Shown: positions 8,330-16,308, numbered from the stretch's first letter. The stretch is DNA of 39,234 nt from Herbaspirillum sp. ASV7 (GCF_016429215.1 NZ_JAELUH010000051.1:1-39234), one strand, 5' to 3'. Made by a program: numbers and translations. Notes: generated by a model not told the origin, from the letters alone.

Positions 8330-8632
8330 TCAACCGATCGCCTGAGCGACCAATCGCACTCCCAGTGCGGCGCAAACCCGGTTGACAGTGTCGAAGCGAG
8401 GAGCGCTGCCAGGACGCAATGCCTTATACAGTGCCTCGCGCGTAATTCCGGCCGACTTGGCGATCTCGCTCATGCCGCGCGCACGGGCGATATCGCCCAA
8501 GGCCGACGCCAGCAAGCCGGCATCGTTGGCCGCGAGTATATCGGTGAGATAGGCAGCGATGGCTTCCTCACTGTCGAGATACGGAGCCGCATCGAACTCC
8601 GGAAGATCCGCTACTTTGATACGTCCAGTCAT
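8330..8632 (-). CDS. Antitoxin of a type II toxin-antitoxin module, HTH-containing
   Basis: The 100-residue protein ends with a helix-turn-helix at about residues 50-95 (M-S-E-I-A-K-S-A-G-I-T-R-E-A-L-Y-K-A-L) of the kind in the putative addiction-module antitoxins that pair with HigB/RelE-like toxins. It should neutralise the toxin encoded upstream and repress their shared promoter. The ATG at 8632 is chosen because GGAGGG lies 7 bases upstream, inside the toxin gene, and only 2 bp separate the two coding regions. The toxin-first order is that of HigBA-type systems. Confidence 0.85.
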   Translation of the reverse strand: MTGRIKVADLPEFDAAPYLDSEEAIAAYLTDILAANDAGLLASALGDIARARGMSEIAKSAGITREALYKALRPGSAPRFDTVNRVCAALGVRLVAQAIG

Positions 8633-8634
8633 TT

Positions 8635-8940
8635 TTATTCCCTCCACCAATCCAGTGTTGCAGCCAATTCCTGGGCACGCTTGATATCGTTGGCTTGTGT
8701 TCTCTTCTCACCGCCAACCAGCAAAATGACGCATTTCCTGCCCCGCTGGGTAAAGTAGACCCGCCAACCTGGGCCCACATGGATACGCAACTCGGAGACT
8801 CCCTCCCCGACCGACAAGACATCCCCCATCAATCCACGTTCCAGACGCTTAATCCTTGCCACGATCACAGCACGTACCGTACTGTCCTTGATACCGTCGA
8901 GCCAGGATGTGAATTGGGGGAGTGGTTTAATGGAGTACAT
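8635..8940 (-). CDS. Toxin of a type II toxin-antitoxin module, RelE/HigB superfamily
   Basis: At 101 residues this fits the RelE/ParE-type 'addiction module killer protein' family. Visible features are the N-terminal F-T-S-W-L-D-G-I-K-D, the R-I-K-R-L-E-R-G helix, and the core S-E-L-R-I-H-V-G-P-G-W-R-V-Y-F with a following R-G-R-K strand, matching the conserved basic RNase surface. Such toxins usually cut ribosome-bound mRNA; that activity is assumed, not seen. No Shine-Dalgarno sequence precedes the ATG. Instead a large palindrome abuts the start codon with a possible -10 element 6 bases away, which suggests a leaderless transcript. The antitoxin gene follows immediately. Confidence 0.86.
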   Translation of the reverse strand: MYSIKPLPQFTSWLDGIKDSTVRAVIVARIKRLERGLMGDVLSVGEGVSELRIHVGPGWRVYFTQRGRKCVILLVGGEKRTQANDIKRAQELAATLDWWRE

Positions 8941-8976
8941 TAAATCATTGTAATCGAGCGATTACAATGATTTAAT
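8939..8976 (-). promoter_or_regulatory. 38-bp palindromic operator/promoter of the toxin-antitoxin operon
   Basis: This is a perfect inverted repeat of 18-bp arms around a 2-base centre; the left arm begins ATTAAATCATTGTAATCG. It is much more AT-rich than its surroundings. Read on the minus strand it holds TACAAT (8952 to 8947), and 17 bases upstream TTAAAT (8975 to 8970), so both promoter boxes would lie inside the palindrome. The outermost two bases belong to the toxin ATG. Binding of the antitoxin here would block the promoter, the standard autoregulation of such modules. Confidence 0.7.
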
Positions 8977-9081
8977 CGATGCAATGATACGATGCTGAAT
9001 TGCCGAAAATATTCGCTGTCCGATCAGGCAAGAGTGCGCTTGGCCACAGACCTCATCGTTCGGCAATGAACAGGGCATAAA

Positions 9082-9105
9082 AAAAGGAGACCCAGGTCTC
9101 CTTTT
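9082..9105 (-). terminator. Intrinsic terminator downstream of cytochrome c gene
   Basis: AAAAGGAGACC (9082-9092) pairs with GGTCTCCTTTT (9095-9105) around a 2-base loop. Read on the minus strand, the stem is followed by a run of seven T, as expected for termination after the cytochrome c gene that ends 20 bp away. The plus strand also has a short T-run, so it may act both ways. Confidence 0.85.
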
Positions 9106-9124
9106 CTCATGCTGCGCTGGCCGA

Positions 9125-9439
9125 TCACTTCAGGCTCAGCACCCACTTCACCAGCTGGTGGGCTTCGGCTTCGGTCACCTGGCCCTTGTTGGCCGGCATC
9201 GGGACCGCGCCCCAGACGCCGCTGCCGCCTTCCAGCACCTTCTTGACCAGCTTGGCTTCGGCATCCTTCTGGCCGGCGTACTTCTTGGCCACTTCCTTGT
9301 AGGCGGGGCCGACGATCTTGGCATCCACCGAGTGGCAGGCCATGCAATTCTTGGACTTGGCCAGTTGCTCATTGGCCATGGCTTCGGCGGAAATGGCCGA
9401 ACCGGCCACCAGGGTGGCGATCAACAACAGGTATTTCAT
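9125..9439 (-). CDS. Class I cytochrome c (c551/c552-like), periplasmic
   Basis: The 104-residue precursor has a Sec signal peptide (M-K-Y-L-L-L-I-A-T-L, cleavage probably after A-E-A at residue 20). The mature protein of about 84 residues is the usual size for small c551-type electron carriers. The haem attachment motif is C-M-A-C-H at 32-36, and Met81 in V-P-M-P-A-N is the likely sixth iron ligand. It would shuttle electrons in the periplasm to an oxidase or reductase not encoded here. It stands alone with its own terminator, and the divergent LysR gene starts 233 bp away; no functional link is evident. Confidence 0.93.
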   Translation of the reverse strand: MKYLLLIATLVAGSAISAEAMANEQLAKSKNCMACHSVDAKIVGPAYKEVAKKYAGQKDAEAKLVKKVLEGGSGVWGAVPMPANKGQVTEAEAHQLVKWVLSLK

Positions 9440-9672
9440 GGGGGCTCCTCAGCGTGCGGTGGACGACGATCGCCTGCTGCAACACTTGTCAAGGCGCTTT
9501 ACAGGCGCAGCCATTCTACCCGGCTTCGTACCGGCTCCCATATCTGTACTTGCGTATAACTGTCATAGATCAAATTCCATGACAGAAACACCTCATCGCC
9601 GCCCCGCCTTGCCCTCACTTGTCGGCCAGAGATATCATTGGCATCCGACTCATTCGGAATCGATATCAGTCC

Positions 9673-10575
9673 ATGTCCGACCAACCCCGCCTGGAGCTGC
9701 GCCAGCTGCGCTACTTCGCCGCCGTCGCCGAGGAAAAACACTTCGGCCGTGCCGCGGCCCGCCTGCACATGACCCAGCCGCCGCTGTCGCAGACCATCGC
9801 CGCGCTGGAAGACCTGCTGGGTACGCCCCTGTTCCACCGCACCAAACGCAGCGTGGCCCTGACGGCCGCCGGCGCCGCACTGTTGCCAGAAGCACAACGC
9901 ATCCTGCAACAAGCCGCCGCCCTGCCCGACCTGGCGCGCCGCGCTGCCAGCGGGGCCTCGGGCCTGCTATCGCTGTCCTTCATCTCCAGTGCCGACTACA
10001 GCATCCTGCCGCCGCTGCTGCAGCGCTTCCGCGCCCGCTATCCGCAGGTGCAGATCGAGCTGCGCGAGGCCACCACCGACATCCAGCTGGAAGACCTGAT
10101 GCAGGGCAAGATCGATGCCGGCCTGCTGCTGCCGCCCCTGCCCGAGAAGGCCGCCGCCCTGCTGGATGTGCGCCCGGTGCTGTCGGAGCCGCTGATTGCG
10201 GCCCTGCCCGAGGGCACGGTCAAGAAACCCGGCCCGGTCTCCCTGAAGAGCCTGCGCGAGCTGCCGCTGATCATCTTCCCGCGCCGTATCTCGCCGGCCT
10301 TCCATGACACCATCCTGTCCTGCTTTCGGGATGCGGGCGTGACGCCCCATATCGGCCAGGAAGCCATCCAGATGCAAACCATCGTCGGCCTGGTGTCGGC
10401 TGGCATGGGCATGGCGCTTGTGCCACAATCCGTGTCGAACCTGAAGCGCCCGGGTGTCGACTACCGCCGCCTGAGCGACCCGGCGCCGGACATCCAGACC
10501 GGCCTGGCCTGGCGGCGCGACAGCACCTCCAGCGTTCTGCGGGCGTTGCTGGAGCTGCTCGACGACCCGGCCTGA
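9673..10575 (+). CDS. LysR-family transcriptional regulator (BenM/CatM-like branch)
   Basis: The 300-residue protein has the winged helix-turn-helix at residues about 6-65 (L-E-L-R-Q-L-R-Y-F-A-A-V-A-E-E, then A-A-A-R-L-H-M-T-Q-P-P-L-S-Q) followed by a LysR effector domain. The L-R-Y-F-A-A-V-A-E-E and T-Q-P-P-L-S-Q patterns are those of the BenM/CatM-like group, often regulators of aromatic or acid metabolism. No matching catabolic genes lie next to it, so its target is unknown. The start at 9673 gives the standard N-terminus; its ribosome site is weak (GGAAT about 12 bases upstream). An upstream in-frame start at 9619 is possible but adds untypical residues. Confidence 0.9.
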   Translation: MSDQPRLELRQLRYFAAVAEEKHFGRAAARLHMTQPPLSQTIAALEDLLGTPLFHRTKRSVALTAAGAALLPEAQRILQQAAALPDLARRAASGASGLLSLSFISSADYSILPPLLQRFRARYPQVQIELREATTDIQLEDLMQGKIDAGLLLPPLPEKAAALLDVRPVLSEPLIAALPEGTVKKPGPVSLKSLRELPLIIFPRRISPAFHDTILSCFRDAGVTPHIGQEAIQMQTIVGLVSAGMGMALVPQSVSNLKRPGVDYRRLSDPAPDIQTGLAWRRDSTSSVLRALLELLDDPA

Positions 10576-10662
10576 CCGCTATCCTGACAAATCGCGGACA
10601 AGAACTTGTGCCCTCGGCCGCGCTCCAAGTGCCGTTTGCCCTACAACAGAAAGATCAAACTC

Positions 10663-11499
10663 ATGCTCGTCCACCCCATGCCCAACCCGATCGCCGTGCA
10701 GATCGGGCCCTTGGCCGTCCACTGGTATGGCCTGATGTACCTGCTGGCCTTCGCCCAGTTCATCGCGCTGGGCCGCCTGCGCATCAAGCAGCCGCACATC
10801 GCCGCCGTCGGCTGGAAGAAGGAAGACCTCGACGACATGCTCTTCTATGGCGTGCTGGGCGTGGTGCTGGGCGGGCGCATCGGCGAGATCCTGTTCTACA
10901 ACCCGGCCTACTACTTCGCCCACCCGGCGGACATGATCGCGGTCTGGAAGGGCGGCATGTCCTTCCACGGCGGTTTCCTGGGCGTGATGCTGGCGATGTA
11001 CCTGTGGGGCCGCAAGCGCGGCCGCAACCTGATGGACATCATGGATTTCATCGCTCCGATGGTGCCGCTGGGCTATGCCGCCGGCCGCCTGGGCAACTTC
11101 ATCAACGCCGAACTGCCGGGCCGCCCGGCCGATCCCTCGCTGCCCTGGGCCATGATCTGGCCCAATGTGGACAACATCCCGCGCCATCCCTCGCCGATCT
11201 ACCAGATGCTGGTCGATGGCATCCTGCTGTTCATCATTCTGTGGATCTTCTCGCGCCACTCCCGTCCGCGCATGGCGGTGGCCGGCATGTTCTCGCTGCT
11301 GTATGGCTGCGCGCGCTTCTTCACCGAGTATTTCCGTGTGCCGGATTACGAGGTCCATTTCGGCAGCATCACCATCTCGGCCGGGCAGATGCTGTCGGTA
11401 CCGATGATCGTGCTGGGTATCATCCTGCTGGTGCTGGCCTACCGGCTCAGGCAGCAGGCGCAGGCACCCGCCGAACCTGTGCTGGGTGGCAAGAAGTAA
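10663..11499 (+). CDS. lgt: Prolipoprotein diacylglyceryl transferase
   Basis: Lgt moves a diacylglyceryl group from phosphatidylglycerol to the lipobox cysteine of lipoprotein precursors in the inner membrane. The 278-residue product has several transmembrane helices, the H-G-G loop around His102, and the family signature G-R-L-G-N-F-I-N-A-E-L at 141-151 with its essential arginine and asparagine. The N-terminal H-W-Y-G-L-M-Y is also typical. It lies 87 bp after the LysR gene on the same strand and converges with the HxlR regulator. The lipoprotein encoded at 21480-22346 would be one of its substrates. Confidence 0.97.
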   Translation: MLVHPMPNPIAVQIGPLAVHWYGLMYLLAFAQFIALGRLRIKQPHIAAVGWKKEDLDDMLFYGVLGVVLGGRIGEILFYNPAYYFAHPADMIAVWKGGMSFHGGFLGVMLAMYLWGRKRGRNLMDIMDFIAPMVPLGYAAGRLGNFINAELPGRPADPSLPWAMIWPNVDNIPRHPSPIYQMLVDGILLFIILWIFSRHSRPRMAVAGMFSLLYGCARFFTEYFRVPDYEVHFGSITISAGQMLSVPMIVLGIILLVLAYRLRQQAQAPAEPVLGGKK

Positions 11500-11523
11500 T
11501 CCTGCCTTCCTCCTGAAAACGGT

Positions 11524-11554
11524 CCGCCGTCCAGCCTGGCAGCTGGCACGGCGG
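11524..11554. terminator. GC-rich hairpin between convergent lgt and HxlR genes
   Basis: CCGCCGT at 11524-11530 pairs with ACGGCGG at 11548-11554, and inside it CCAGC pairs with GCTGG around a 6-base loop, leaving one bulged base. The position between two convergent genes suits a bidirectional terminator, but neither flank has a T-tract, so it may only protect transcript ends. Confidence 0.4.
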
Positions 11555-11567
11555 GCTGCCTCATCCC

Positions 11568-12014
11568 TCAGACCACCTTTCGCACCTCAGTGGTCGCAGG
11601 CAGCAACGTAGAACCATCCCTGGCAGTCGGCACCATGAAGGGGATAGGCTTGCCCGTGCGCTTGTCCACCAGCACCGAGTGGCGCTCGCCACGCTCGAAG
11701 AGATGCTGCTCCCCCCATTGGCGCAGCGCTACCACGACGGGAAACAGGCTTTCCCCCGCCGACGTCAACACATACTCCTGATAGGCCGTGCCATCGGAGG
11801 CGTCCTGCGTCTCCAGGAGGCCCGCATCGACCAGCTTGCGCAAGCGATCGGCGAGGATGTTGCGGGCCATGCCCAGACTGCGTTGGAAATCACCGAAGCG
11901 GCGCATACCGTCGAAGGCATCGCGCACGATCAGCAGCGACCAGCGATCTCCGATCAGATCAACCGATCGCGCCACGGGACATGCTTCGTTTCTCAAGGAC
12001 TTGCGAGATGGCAT
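11568..12014 (-). CDS. HxlR-family transcriptional regulator
   Basis: The 148-residue protein has the HxlR/MarR-like winged helix layout: an early cysteine (A-C-P-V-A-R), I-G-D-R-W-S-L-L-I-V-R-D, then R-F-G-D-F-Q-R-S-L-G and the recognition helix leading to L-R-K-L-V-D-A-G-L-L. HxlR proteins bind as dimers and many respond to electrophiles or drugs, sometimes through that cysteine. It is divergent from an MFS exporter across about 110 bp holding two similar inverted-repeat elements, so it very likely represses the exporter and itself. Confidence 0.92.
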   Translation of the reverse strand: MPSRKSLRNEACPVARSVDLIGDRWSLLIVRDAFDGMRRFGDFQRSLGMARNILADRLRKLVDAGLLETQDASDGTAYQEYVLTSAGESLFPVVVALRQWGEQHLFERGERHSVLVDKRTGKPIPFMVPTARDGSTLLPATTEVRKVV

Positions 12015-12049
12015 GGTGTTCTCTGTTGGGGGGACTGAGACAAGTTGTC

Positions 12050-12106
12050 TGGTTGCATTTTAAAACCACATCACCTAGCATTCAATCAGTTTTATTTTGA
12101 AACCAG
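12050..12106. promoter_or_regulatory. Two related operator-like elements between HxlR and MFS genes
   Basis: Two 20-bp elements share the form GTTxxATTTTxAAACCA with the same spacing: 12050-12069 (TGGTTGCATTTTAAAACCAC) and 12087-12106 (CAGTTTTATTTTGAAACCAG). Each has partial dyad symmetry (GGTT/AACC or GTTT/AAAC), and their centres are 37 bp apart. They lie between the divergent starts at 12014 and 12126, the expected place for sites bound by the HxlR protein. Confidence 0.55.
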
Positions 12107-12125
12107 ATTGAAGGGACTTGAGATC

Positions 12126-13391
12126 ATGAAGTCTTCTCCCACCTCCTCCCCGCCACCCGGGGAGCAGCACGAACAGCCTCAACCCGCCGGCCTGCCCAGG
12201 AGCCTGGTCTGGCTCTTCGCCATCGGCAGCGGCCTGAGCGTGGCGAACGTCTATTACGCCCAGCCCCTGCTGGACGCGCTGGCGCGCGACTTCGGCATCA
12301 GCCAGGCGGCCGTCGGCGGCGTCATCACGGCCACGCAGACCGGTTGCGCGCTGGCCCTGCTGTTGCTGGTGCCGCTCGGTGACAAGGTGGAGCGCCGCCG
12401 CCTGATGACGCTGCAGCTGCTGGCGCTGGCGGCCACACTGGCCGCCGTAGGAACGACACGATCCGCATCCGCCCTGCTGGCGGGCATGCTGGTGGTCGGC
12501 ATGCTGGGTACGGCGATGACGCAGGGTCTGGTCGCCTATGCCGCCAGTGCGGCCGCGCCCCATGAGCAGGGTCGCGTGGTGGGCGCGGCGCAAGGCGGCG
12601 TGTTCATCGGCCTGTTGCTGGCGCGCGTATTTGCCGGCAGTGTCAGCGATCTCGTCGGCTGGCGCGGCGTGTATTTCTGCGCCGCCATCCTGATGCTGGC
12701 CCTTGCCCTGCCGCTTTGGCGGCGATTGCCGGCCTTGCCTGCGGCAGGCCGCACGATGACTTATCCACACCTGATCGCTTCCATGCTGACATTGCTGCGC
12801 CAGGAAGAGGTGTTGCAGGTGCGCGGCGTACTGGCGCTGTTGATGTTTGCGGTGTTCAACATCTTCTGGAGCGCGCTGGTGCTGCCGCTGAGCGCCGCAC
12901 CCTATGGTTTCTCGCACACGGTCATCGGCGCCTTCGGGCTGGTCGGTGTCGTCGGTGCCCTCATCGCCGCACGCGCCGGGCATTGGGCGGATCAAGGTTA
13001 TGCCCAGCGCACCAGCGCGGCGGCGCTGGCACTGCTGGTGCTGGCCTGGTGGCCACTGTCGTTGATGACGTCGTCCTTGTGGGCGCTGGTGATCGGTATC
13101 GTCCTGCTGGACCTGGGAGGACAGGCGCTGCATGTCACCAACCAGAGCCTGATCTTCCGTACCCGGCCCGAGGCGCATGGCCGGCTTGTCGGCCTGTACA
13201 TGCTGTTCTACGCCCTCGGCAGCGGACTGGGGGCCATCGGCACCACCGTCACTTACGCCCACGCCGGCTGGCAGGGTGTATGTGCCCTGGGTGCGGCAGT
13301 GAGCCTGTTGGCCTTGCTGTTCTGGGCGATCACCGTGAATGTGACGACAGCGCGTGAGCGCACGCAAGTGCTGTCGGAGCCAGCGAAATGA
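12126..13391 (+). CDS. MFS transporter, drug/metabolite exporter type
   Basis: The 421-residue protein has about twelve hydrophobic helices and belongs to the major facilitator superfamily. A Pro/Gln-rich cytoplasmic tail of some 30 residues precedes the first helix. The first helix region (V-A-N-V-Y-Y-A-Q-P-L-L-D) and loop 2-3 (L-L-V-P-L-G-D-K-V-E-R-R-R-L) are typical of YfcJ/EmrD-like exporters. The ATG at 12126 is preferred over earlier in-frame codons, which would put the operator elements inside the gene. Control by the divergent HxlR regulator is inferred. The cargo is unknown. Confidence 0.9.
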   Translation: MKSSPTSSPPPGEQHEQPQPAGLPRSLVWLFAIGSGLSVANVYYAQPLLDALARDFGISQAAVGGVITATQTGCALALLLLVPLGDKVERRRLMTLQLLALAATLAAVGTTRSASALLAGMLVVGMLGTAMTQGLVAYAASAAAPHEQGRVVGAAQGGVFIGLLLARVFAGSVSDLVGWRGVYFCAAILMLALALPLWRRLPALPAAGRTMTYPHLIASMLTLLRQEEVLQVRGVLALLMFAVFNIFWSALVLPLSAAPYGFSHTVIGAFGLVGVVGALIAARAGHWADQGYAQRTSAAALALLVLAWWPLSLMTSSLWALVIGIVLLDLGGQALHVTNQSLIFRTRPEAHGRLVGLYMLFYALGSGLGAIGTTVTYAHAGWQGVCALGAAVSLLALLFWAITVNVTTARERTQVLSEPAK

Positions 13392-13395
13392 CAAA

Positions 13396-13427
13396 GGGCG
13401 GTGCCGATCACCCGGCACCGCCCTTCT
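13396..13427. terminator. Shared terminator of MFS and eda genes
   Basis: GGGCGGTGCCG (13396-13406) is exactly complementary to CGGCACCGCCC (13413-13423) around a 6-base loop. On the plus strand a T-rich tail (TTCTATTTTC) follows the MFS gene. On the minus strand TTTGTC follows, serving the end of the edd-eda operon. Confidence 0.85.
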
Positions 13428-13455
13428 ATTTTCAAACAGTCGGCCTGTGGAAAAC

Positions 13456-14085
13456 TCAGGCCTTCTTCAAAGCGCTGGCCGCGCGGGCGATCTCGGTGAT
13501 CTTGTCCCAGTCACCGGCCTCGATGGCCGCCTTCGGGGTCAGCCAGGAGCCGCCCACGCAGACCACGTTCTTGCAGGCCAGGAACTGAGGCGCCGTCTCT
13601 TGCGTGATGCCGCCGGTGGGGCAGAACGACACATCAGCCAGGGGACCGGCAATGCCGTTGAGCATGCCGATGCCGCCCGCCGGCACCGCCGGGAACAGCT
13701 TCAGTTGACGGAAGCCCGCTTCACGCGCGGCCATCACCTCCGAGGGCGTCATCACGCCCGGCAGCAGCGGCAGGCCGCTACGCTTGGCGGCTTCGATCAG
13801 CGCCGGCGTCAGGCCGGGCGACACACCGAAGACCGCACCCGCATCACGCGAGGCCACGAATTCCTCGGGCGAGGTCAGCGTGCCCACACCAACGATGGCG
13901 TCCGGCACCGACTCGGCAATGGCGCGGATGGCCGGCAGGCCGTGCTCGGTACGCAGGGTGATTTCCAGCACGCGGATGCCGCCCGCGACCAGGGCGCGCG
14001 CCAGCGGCACGGCGTGTTCGATCTTGTCGATGGCGATCACCGGAATGACCGGCGAGGCGCGCATGATTTCCAGTGTGGTCTTCAT
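13456..14085 (-). CDS. eda: 2-keto-3-deoxy-6-phosphogluconate (KDPG) aldolase
   Basis: Eda cleaves KDPG to pyruvate and glyceraldehyde 3-phosphate, the last step of the Entner-Doudoroff pathway. At 209 residues it has normal length. The Schiff-base lysine is Lys129 in F-R-Q-L-K-L-F-P-A, the general acid/base Glu41 is in V-L-E-I-T-L-R-T, and the phosphate-binding G-G-I and P-G-V loops are present. The start codon overlaps the edd stop (ATGA, 14082-14085), so both are made from one transcript controlled at the edd promoter. Confidence 0.97.
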   Translation of the reverse strand: MKTTLEIMRASPVIPVIAIDKIEHAVPLARALVAGGIRVLEITLRTEHGLPAIRAIAESVPDAIVGVGTLTSPEEFVASRDAGAVFGVSPGLTPALIEAAKRSGLPLLPGVMTPSEVMAAREAGFRQLKLFPAVPAGGIGMLNGIAGPLADVSFCPTGGITQETAPQFLACKNVVCVGGSWLTPKAAIEAGDWDKITEIARAASALKKA

Positions 14086-15953
14086 ACCGATGCTTTCTCT
14101 TTCTCAAAAATCGGCGGCAGGCCGAAGGTGGCGCCGCCCTCTTCTGCGGTGCCTACCGCGTTACGGAACAGGCTGAACAATTCACGCCCCATGCCATGCT
14201 GGTTGCCCGACAGGTCGGAGACGTCCTGGCTGCGCGCTTCCCACTCGGCGGCCGGTACCTTGGCTTCGAGCGTGCCGGCTTCGGCGTCCAGGCGGATGAT
14301 ATCCCCATTGCGCACGCGACCCAAGGGGCCACCGCCCAGCACTTCGGGCGTGACGTGGATGGCGGCCGGTACTTTACCCGATGCACCCGACATGCGGCCA
14401 TCGGTGACCAGCGCCACGTGGCGCCCCTTGTCCTGCAGGATGCCCAGTGCCGGCGTGAGCGCGTGCAGCTCGGGCATGCCGTTGGCGCGCGGTCCCTGGA
14501 AGGTGATCACGGCGACGAAATCGCGGTCCAGCTCGCCAGCCTTGAAGGCCGCCATGAAGGCTTCCTGCGAATGGAACACCACGGCCGGCGCTTCCACCAT
14601 ACGGTGCTCGGGCTTGACGGCCGAGATCTTGATGACGGCACGGCCCAGGTTGCCTTGCAGCAGCTTCAAGCCACCGTCGGCCGAGAAGGGCTTGGCGACC
14701 GTGCCCAGCACGGTGTCGTCGCCACTCTGGGCCGGCACATCCTGCCAGGTCACGGTGCCGGGGCGGCCATCCTTGCCCTCGCTGGCCAGCATCGGCTCCT
14801 TGCAGTGCTGGCGCAGGCCCTGGCCGAGGATGGTGGTGACGTCGTCATGCATGAGGCCGGCATCGATCAGCTCGCGCAGCACGAAGCCGGTGCCACCGGC
14901 GGCGTGGAAGTGGTTCACGTCGGCGCTGCCGTTGGGGTAGATCTTGGTGATCAGCGGGACCACGGCGGAGAGCTTGTCGAAGTCGTCCCAGTCGATCACG
15001 ATGCCGGCGGCCTTGGCGATGGCCACCAGGTGCAGGGTGTGGTTGGTGGAGCCACCGGTGGCGTGCAGCGCGACGATGGCGTTGACGATGGACTTCTCGT
15101 CGATCATGCGGCCCACCGGCGTGTAGTGCGCGCCGAGGTCGGTGATCCTGGCGGCCTGGCGGGCGGCCTCGGCAGTGAGGGCATCGCGCAACGGGGTGTT
15201 GGGAGTGATGAAGGCGGCGCCCGGCAGGTGCAGGCCCATGGCTTCCATCAGCATCTGGTTGCTGTTGGCGGTGCCGTAGAAGGTGCAGGTACCGGCACCG
15301 TGATAGGACTTGGACTCGGCCTCCAGCAGCTCGGCGCGACCGATCTTGCCTGCGGTATAGAGCTGGCGGATCTTGACCTTGTCGCTGTTGCTCATGCCGC
15401 TGGTCATGGGGCCGGCCGGCACGAACACCGCCGGCAAATGGCCGAAATGCAGCGCGCCGATCAGCAGGCCCGGCACGATCTTGTCGCACACGCCCAGGTA
15501 GAGGGCGGCGTCGAACATGTTGTGCGACAGCGCGATGGCGGTGGCCATGGCGATGGTGTCACGCGAGAACAGCGACATCTCCATCCCGGTCTGCCCCTGG
15601 GTGACGCCATCGCACATGGCCGGCGTGCCACCGGCGAACTGCGCCACAGCGCCAGCCTCGCGAGCGGCTTCCTTCAGGATCTGCGGGAAGCGCTCGAACG
15701 GCTGGTGCGCCGACAACATGTCGTTGTAGGCCGAGACGATGGCCAGCGACGGCGCCTTGTCCTCCTTCAGCTTGAGCTTGTCGTTGGCCGGGAAGGCCGC
15801 AAAGCCGTGGGCCAGGTTGGTACATGCCAGCGCACCGCGCTGGGCGCCCTTGCGGCGAGCCGCTTCCAGTCGTTCGAGATAAGCGGTCCGGTAAGGACGG
15901 CTACGTTCGGCGATGCGCCGGGTGACGCTGGCTAAGGTAGCGTTGAGAGGCAT
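14082..15953 (-). CDS. edd: Phosphogluconate dehydratase
   Basis: Edd converts 6-phosphogluconate to KDPG using an iron-sulfur cluster. The 623-residue protein is full length for the IlvD/Edd family. The cluster cysteines are visible at about 114 (T-P-A-M-C-D-G-V), 156 (L-G-V-C-D-K-I) and 223 ([10 protein letters not shown]). The gene is divergent from pgi. Its upstream region holds a GntR-type operator and a HexR-type site in series. AGGAAAAA precedes the ATG by 8 or 9 bases. It receives gluconate-derived substrate from the gntK operon and glucose-derived substrate through zwf. Confidence 0.97.
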   Translation of the reverse strand: MPLNATLASVTRRIAERSRPYRTAYLERLEAARRKGAQRGALACTNLAHGFAAFPANDKLKLKEDKAPSLAIVSAYNDMLSAHQPFERFPQILKEAAREAGAVAQFAGGTPAMCDGVTQGQTGMEMSLFSRDTIAMATAIALSHNMFDAALYLGVCDKIVPGLLIGALHFGHLPAVFVPAGPMTSGMSNSDKVKIRQLYTAGKIGRAELLEAESKSYHGAGTCTFYGTANSNQMLMEAMGLHLPGAAFITPNTPLRDALTAEAARQAARITDLGAHYTPVGRMIDEKSIVNAIVALHATGGSTNHTLHLVAIAKAAGIVIDWDDFDKLSAVVPLITKIYPNGSADVNHFHAAGGTGFVLRELIDAGLMHDDVTTILGQGLRQHCKEPMLASEGKDGRPGTVTWQDVPAQSGDDTVLGTVAKPFSADGGLKLLQGNLGRAVIKISAVKPEHRMVEAPAVVFHSQEAFMAAFKAGELDRDFVAVITFQGPRANGMPELHALTPALGILQDKGRHVALVTDGRMSGASGKVPAAIHVTPEVLGGGPLGRVRNGDIIRLDAEAGTLEAKVPAAEWEARSQDVSDLSGNQHGMGRELFSLFRNAVGTAEEGGATFGLPPIFEKEKASV

Positions 15954-15964
15954 TGTCTTTTTCC

Positions 15965-15978
15965 TGTTAGCGTTAACA
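15965..15978 (-). promoter_or_regulatory. GntR-type (LacI family) operator at the edd promoter
   Basis: TGTTAGCGTTAACA has TGTTA/TAACA arms around a 4-base centre, the form of gluconate repressor sites (ATGTTA-N4-TAACAT in Escherichia coli). It lies 12 bp upstream of the edd ATG, where transcription would begin if the -10 is the TAAAAT at 15989 to 15984 on the minus strand. The same core occurs at the gluconate transporter promoter (38477-38492). Confidence 0.7.
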
Positions 15979-15979
15979 A

Positions 15980-15994
15980 TGTAATTTTACTACA
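15980..15994 (-). promoter_or_regulatory. HexR-type operator at the edd promoter
   Basis: Read on the minus strand the site is TGTAGTAAAATTACA, a close fit to the HexR consensus described for proteobacterial central carbon genes (TGTARTWAAATTACA type). It contains the likely -10 element TAAAAT, so binding would block the edd promoter. HexR is encoded at 19488-20348 and normally releases DNA on binding KDPG, the product of Edd. Confidence 0.75.
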
Positions 15995-16154
15995 CAATTT
16001 TCAATGAATGAAATCATACACTTAGAGCGCTGCAACATGCGCGGCGCATCCATTTTTTCATTGCGCCTACAAAAATCCACGTAAAAGCCTTATCAGTCTG
16101 CGTTTGCGGGCCACTCCAGCAAACCCGCCAACTTGTCATGGCCGCGTCACAAAC

Positions 16155-16194
16155 TGTAGTGAAATTACCATTCTGTTCGCAATTGATGTATAGT
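16155..16194 (+). promoter_or_regulatory. HexR-type operator and probable promoter of pgi
   Basis: TGTAGTGAAATTACC at 16155-16169 matches the edd site in 13 of 15 positions when both are read in the same orientation. A -10 candidate TATAGT lies at 16189-16194 with TTACCA at 16165-16170, 18 bases upstream, so the operator overlaps the -35. This would let HexR repress pgi-zwf-hexR together with edd-eda. Confidence 0.65.
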
Positions 16195-16242
16195 TTCATC
16201 GTTGCACCAAGAATACGTATCGCGGCCGGCTGCAGGAGACAC

Positions 16243-16308
16243 ATGCAGCCACGGCTTGCCAGGCCACGACAGCCAACCGACACCAGACCATGCACACCAC
16301 CGCACTGA
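16243..16308 (+). CDS. Possible 21-codon leader peptide overlapping the pgi start
   Basis: An ATG at 16243 has a strong ribosome site (AGGAG, 16234-16238, 4 bases away) and opens a 21-codon frame that ends with TGA at 16306-16308, 19 bases inside pgi in another frame. The peptide is rich in proline and arginine and ends C-T-P-P-H. The pgi ATG at 16290 has no purine-rich site of its own, so pgi may depend on ribosomes finishing this leader. It could also be chance; no conservation can be tested here. Confidence 0.4.
   Translation: MQPRLARPRQPTDTRPCTPPH

Larger units (their letters stand above)
15954..16289. promoter_or_regulatory. Divergent edd/pgi control region
   Basis: This 336-bp stretch has no full-size gene. 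It holds a GntR-type site, two HexR-type sites, the edd promoter on the minus strand, the pgi promoter on the plus strand and the start of a 21-codon reading frame before pgi. The middle (16000-16150) shows no further motif I can support. Confidence 0.7.

Noticed and set aside
14073..15935. 620-codon plus-strand frame opposite edd
   Set aside because: Edd on the minus strand has all its cluster cysteines and family blocks; the plus-strand frame has no recognisable motif.
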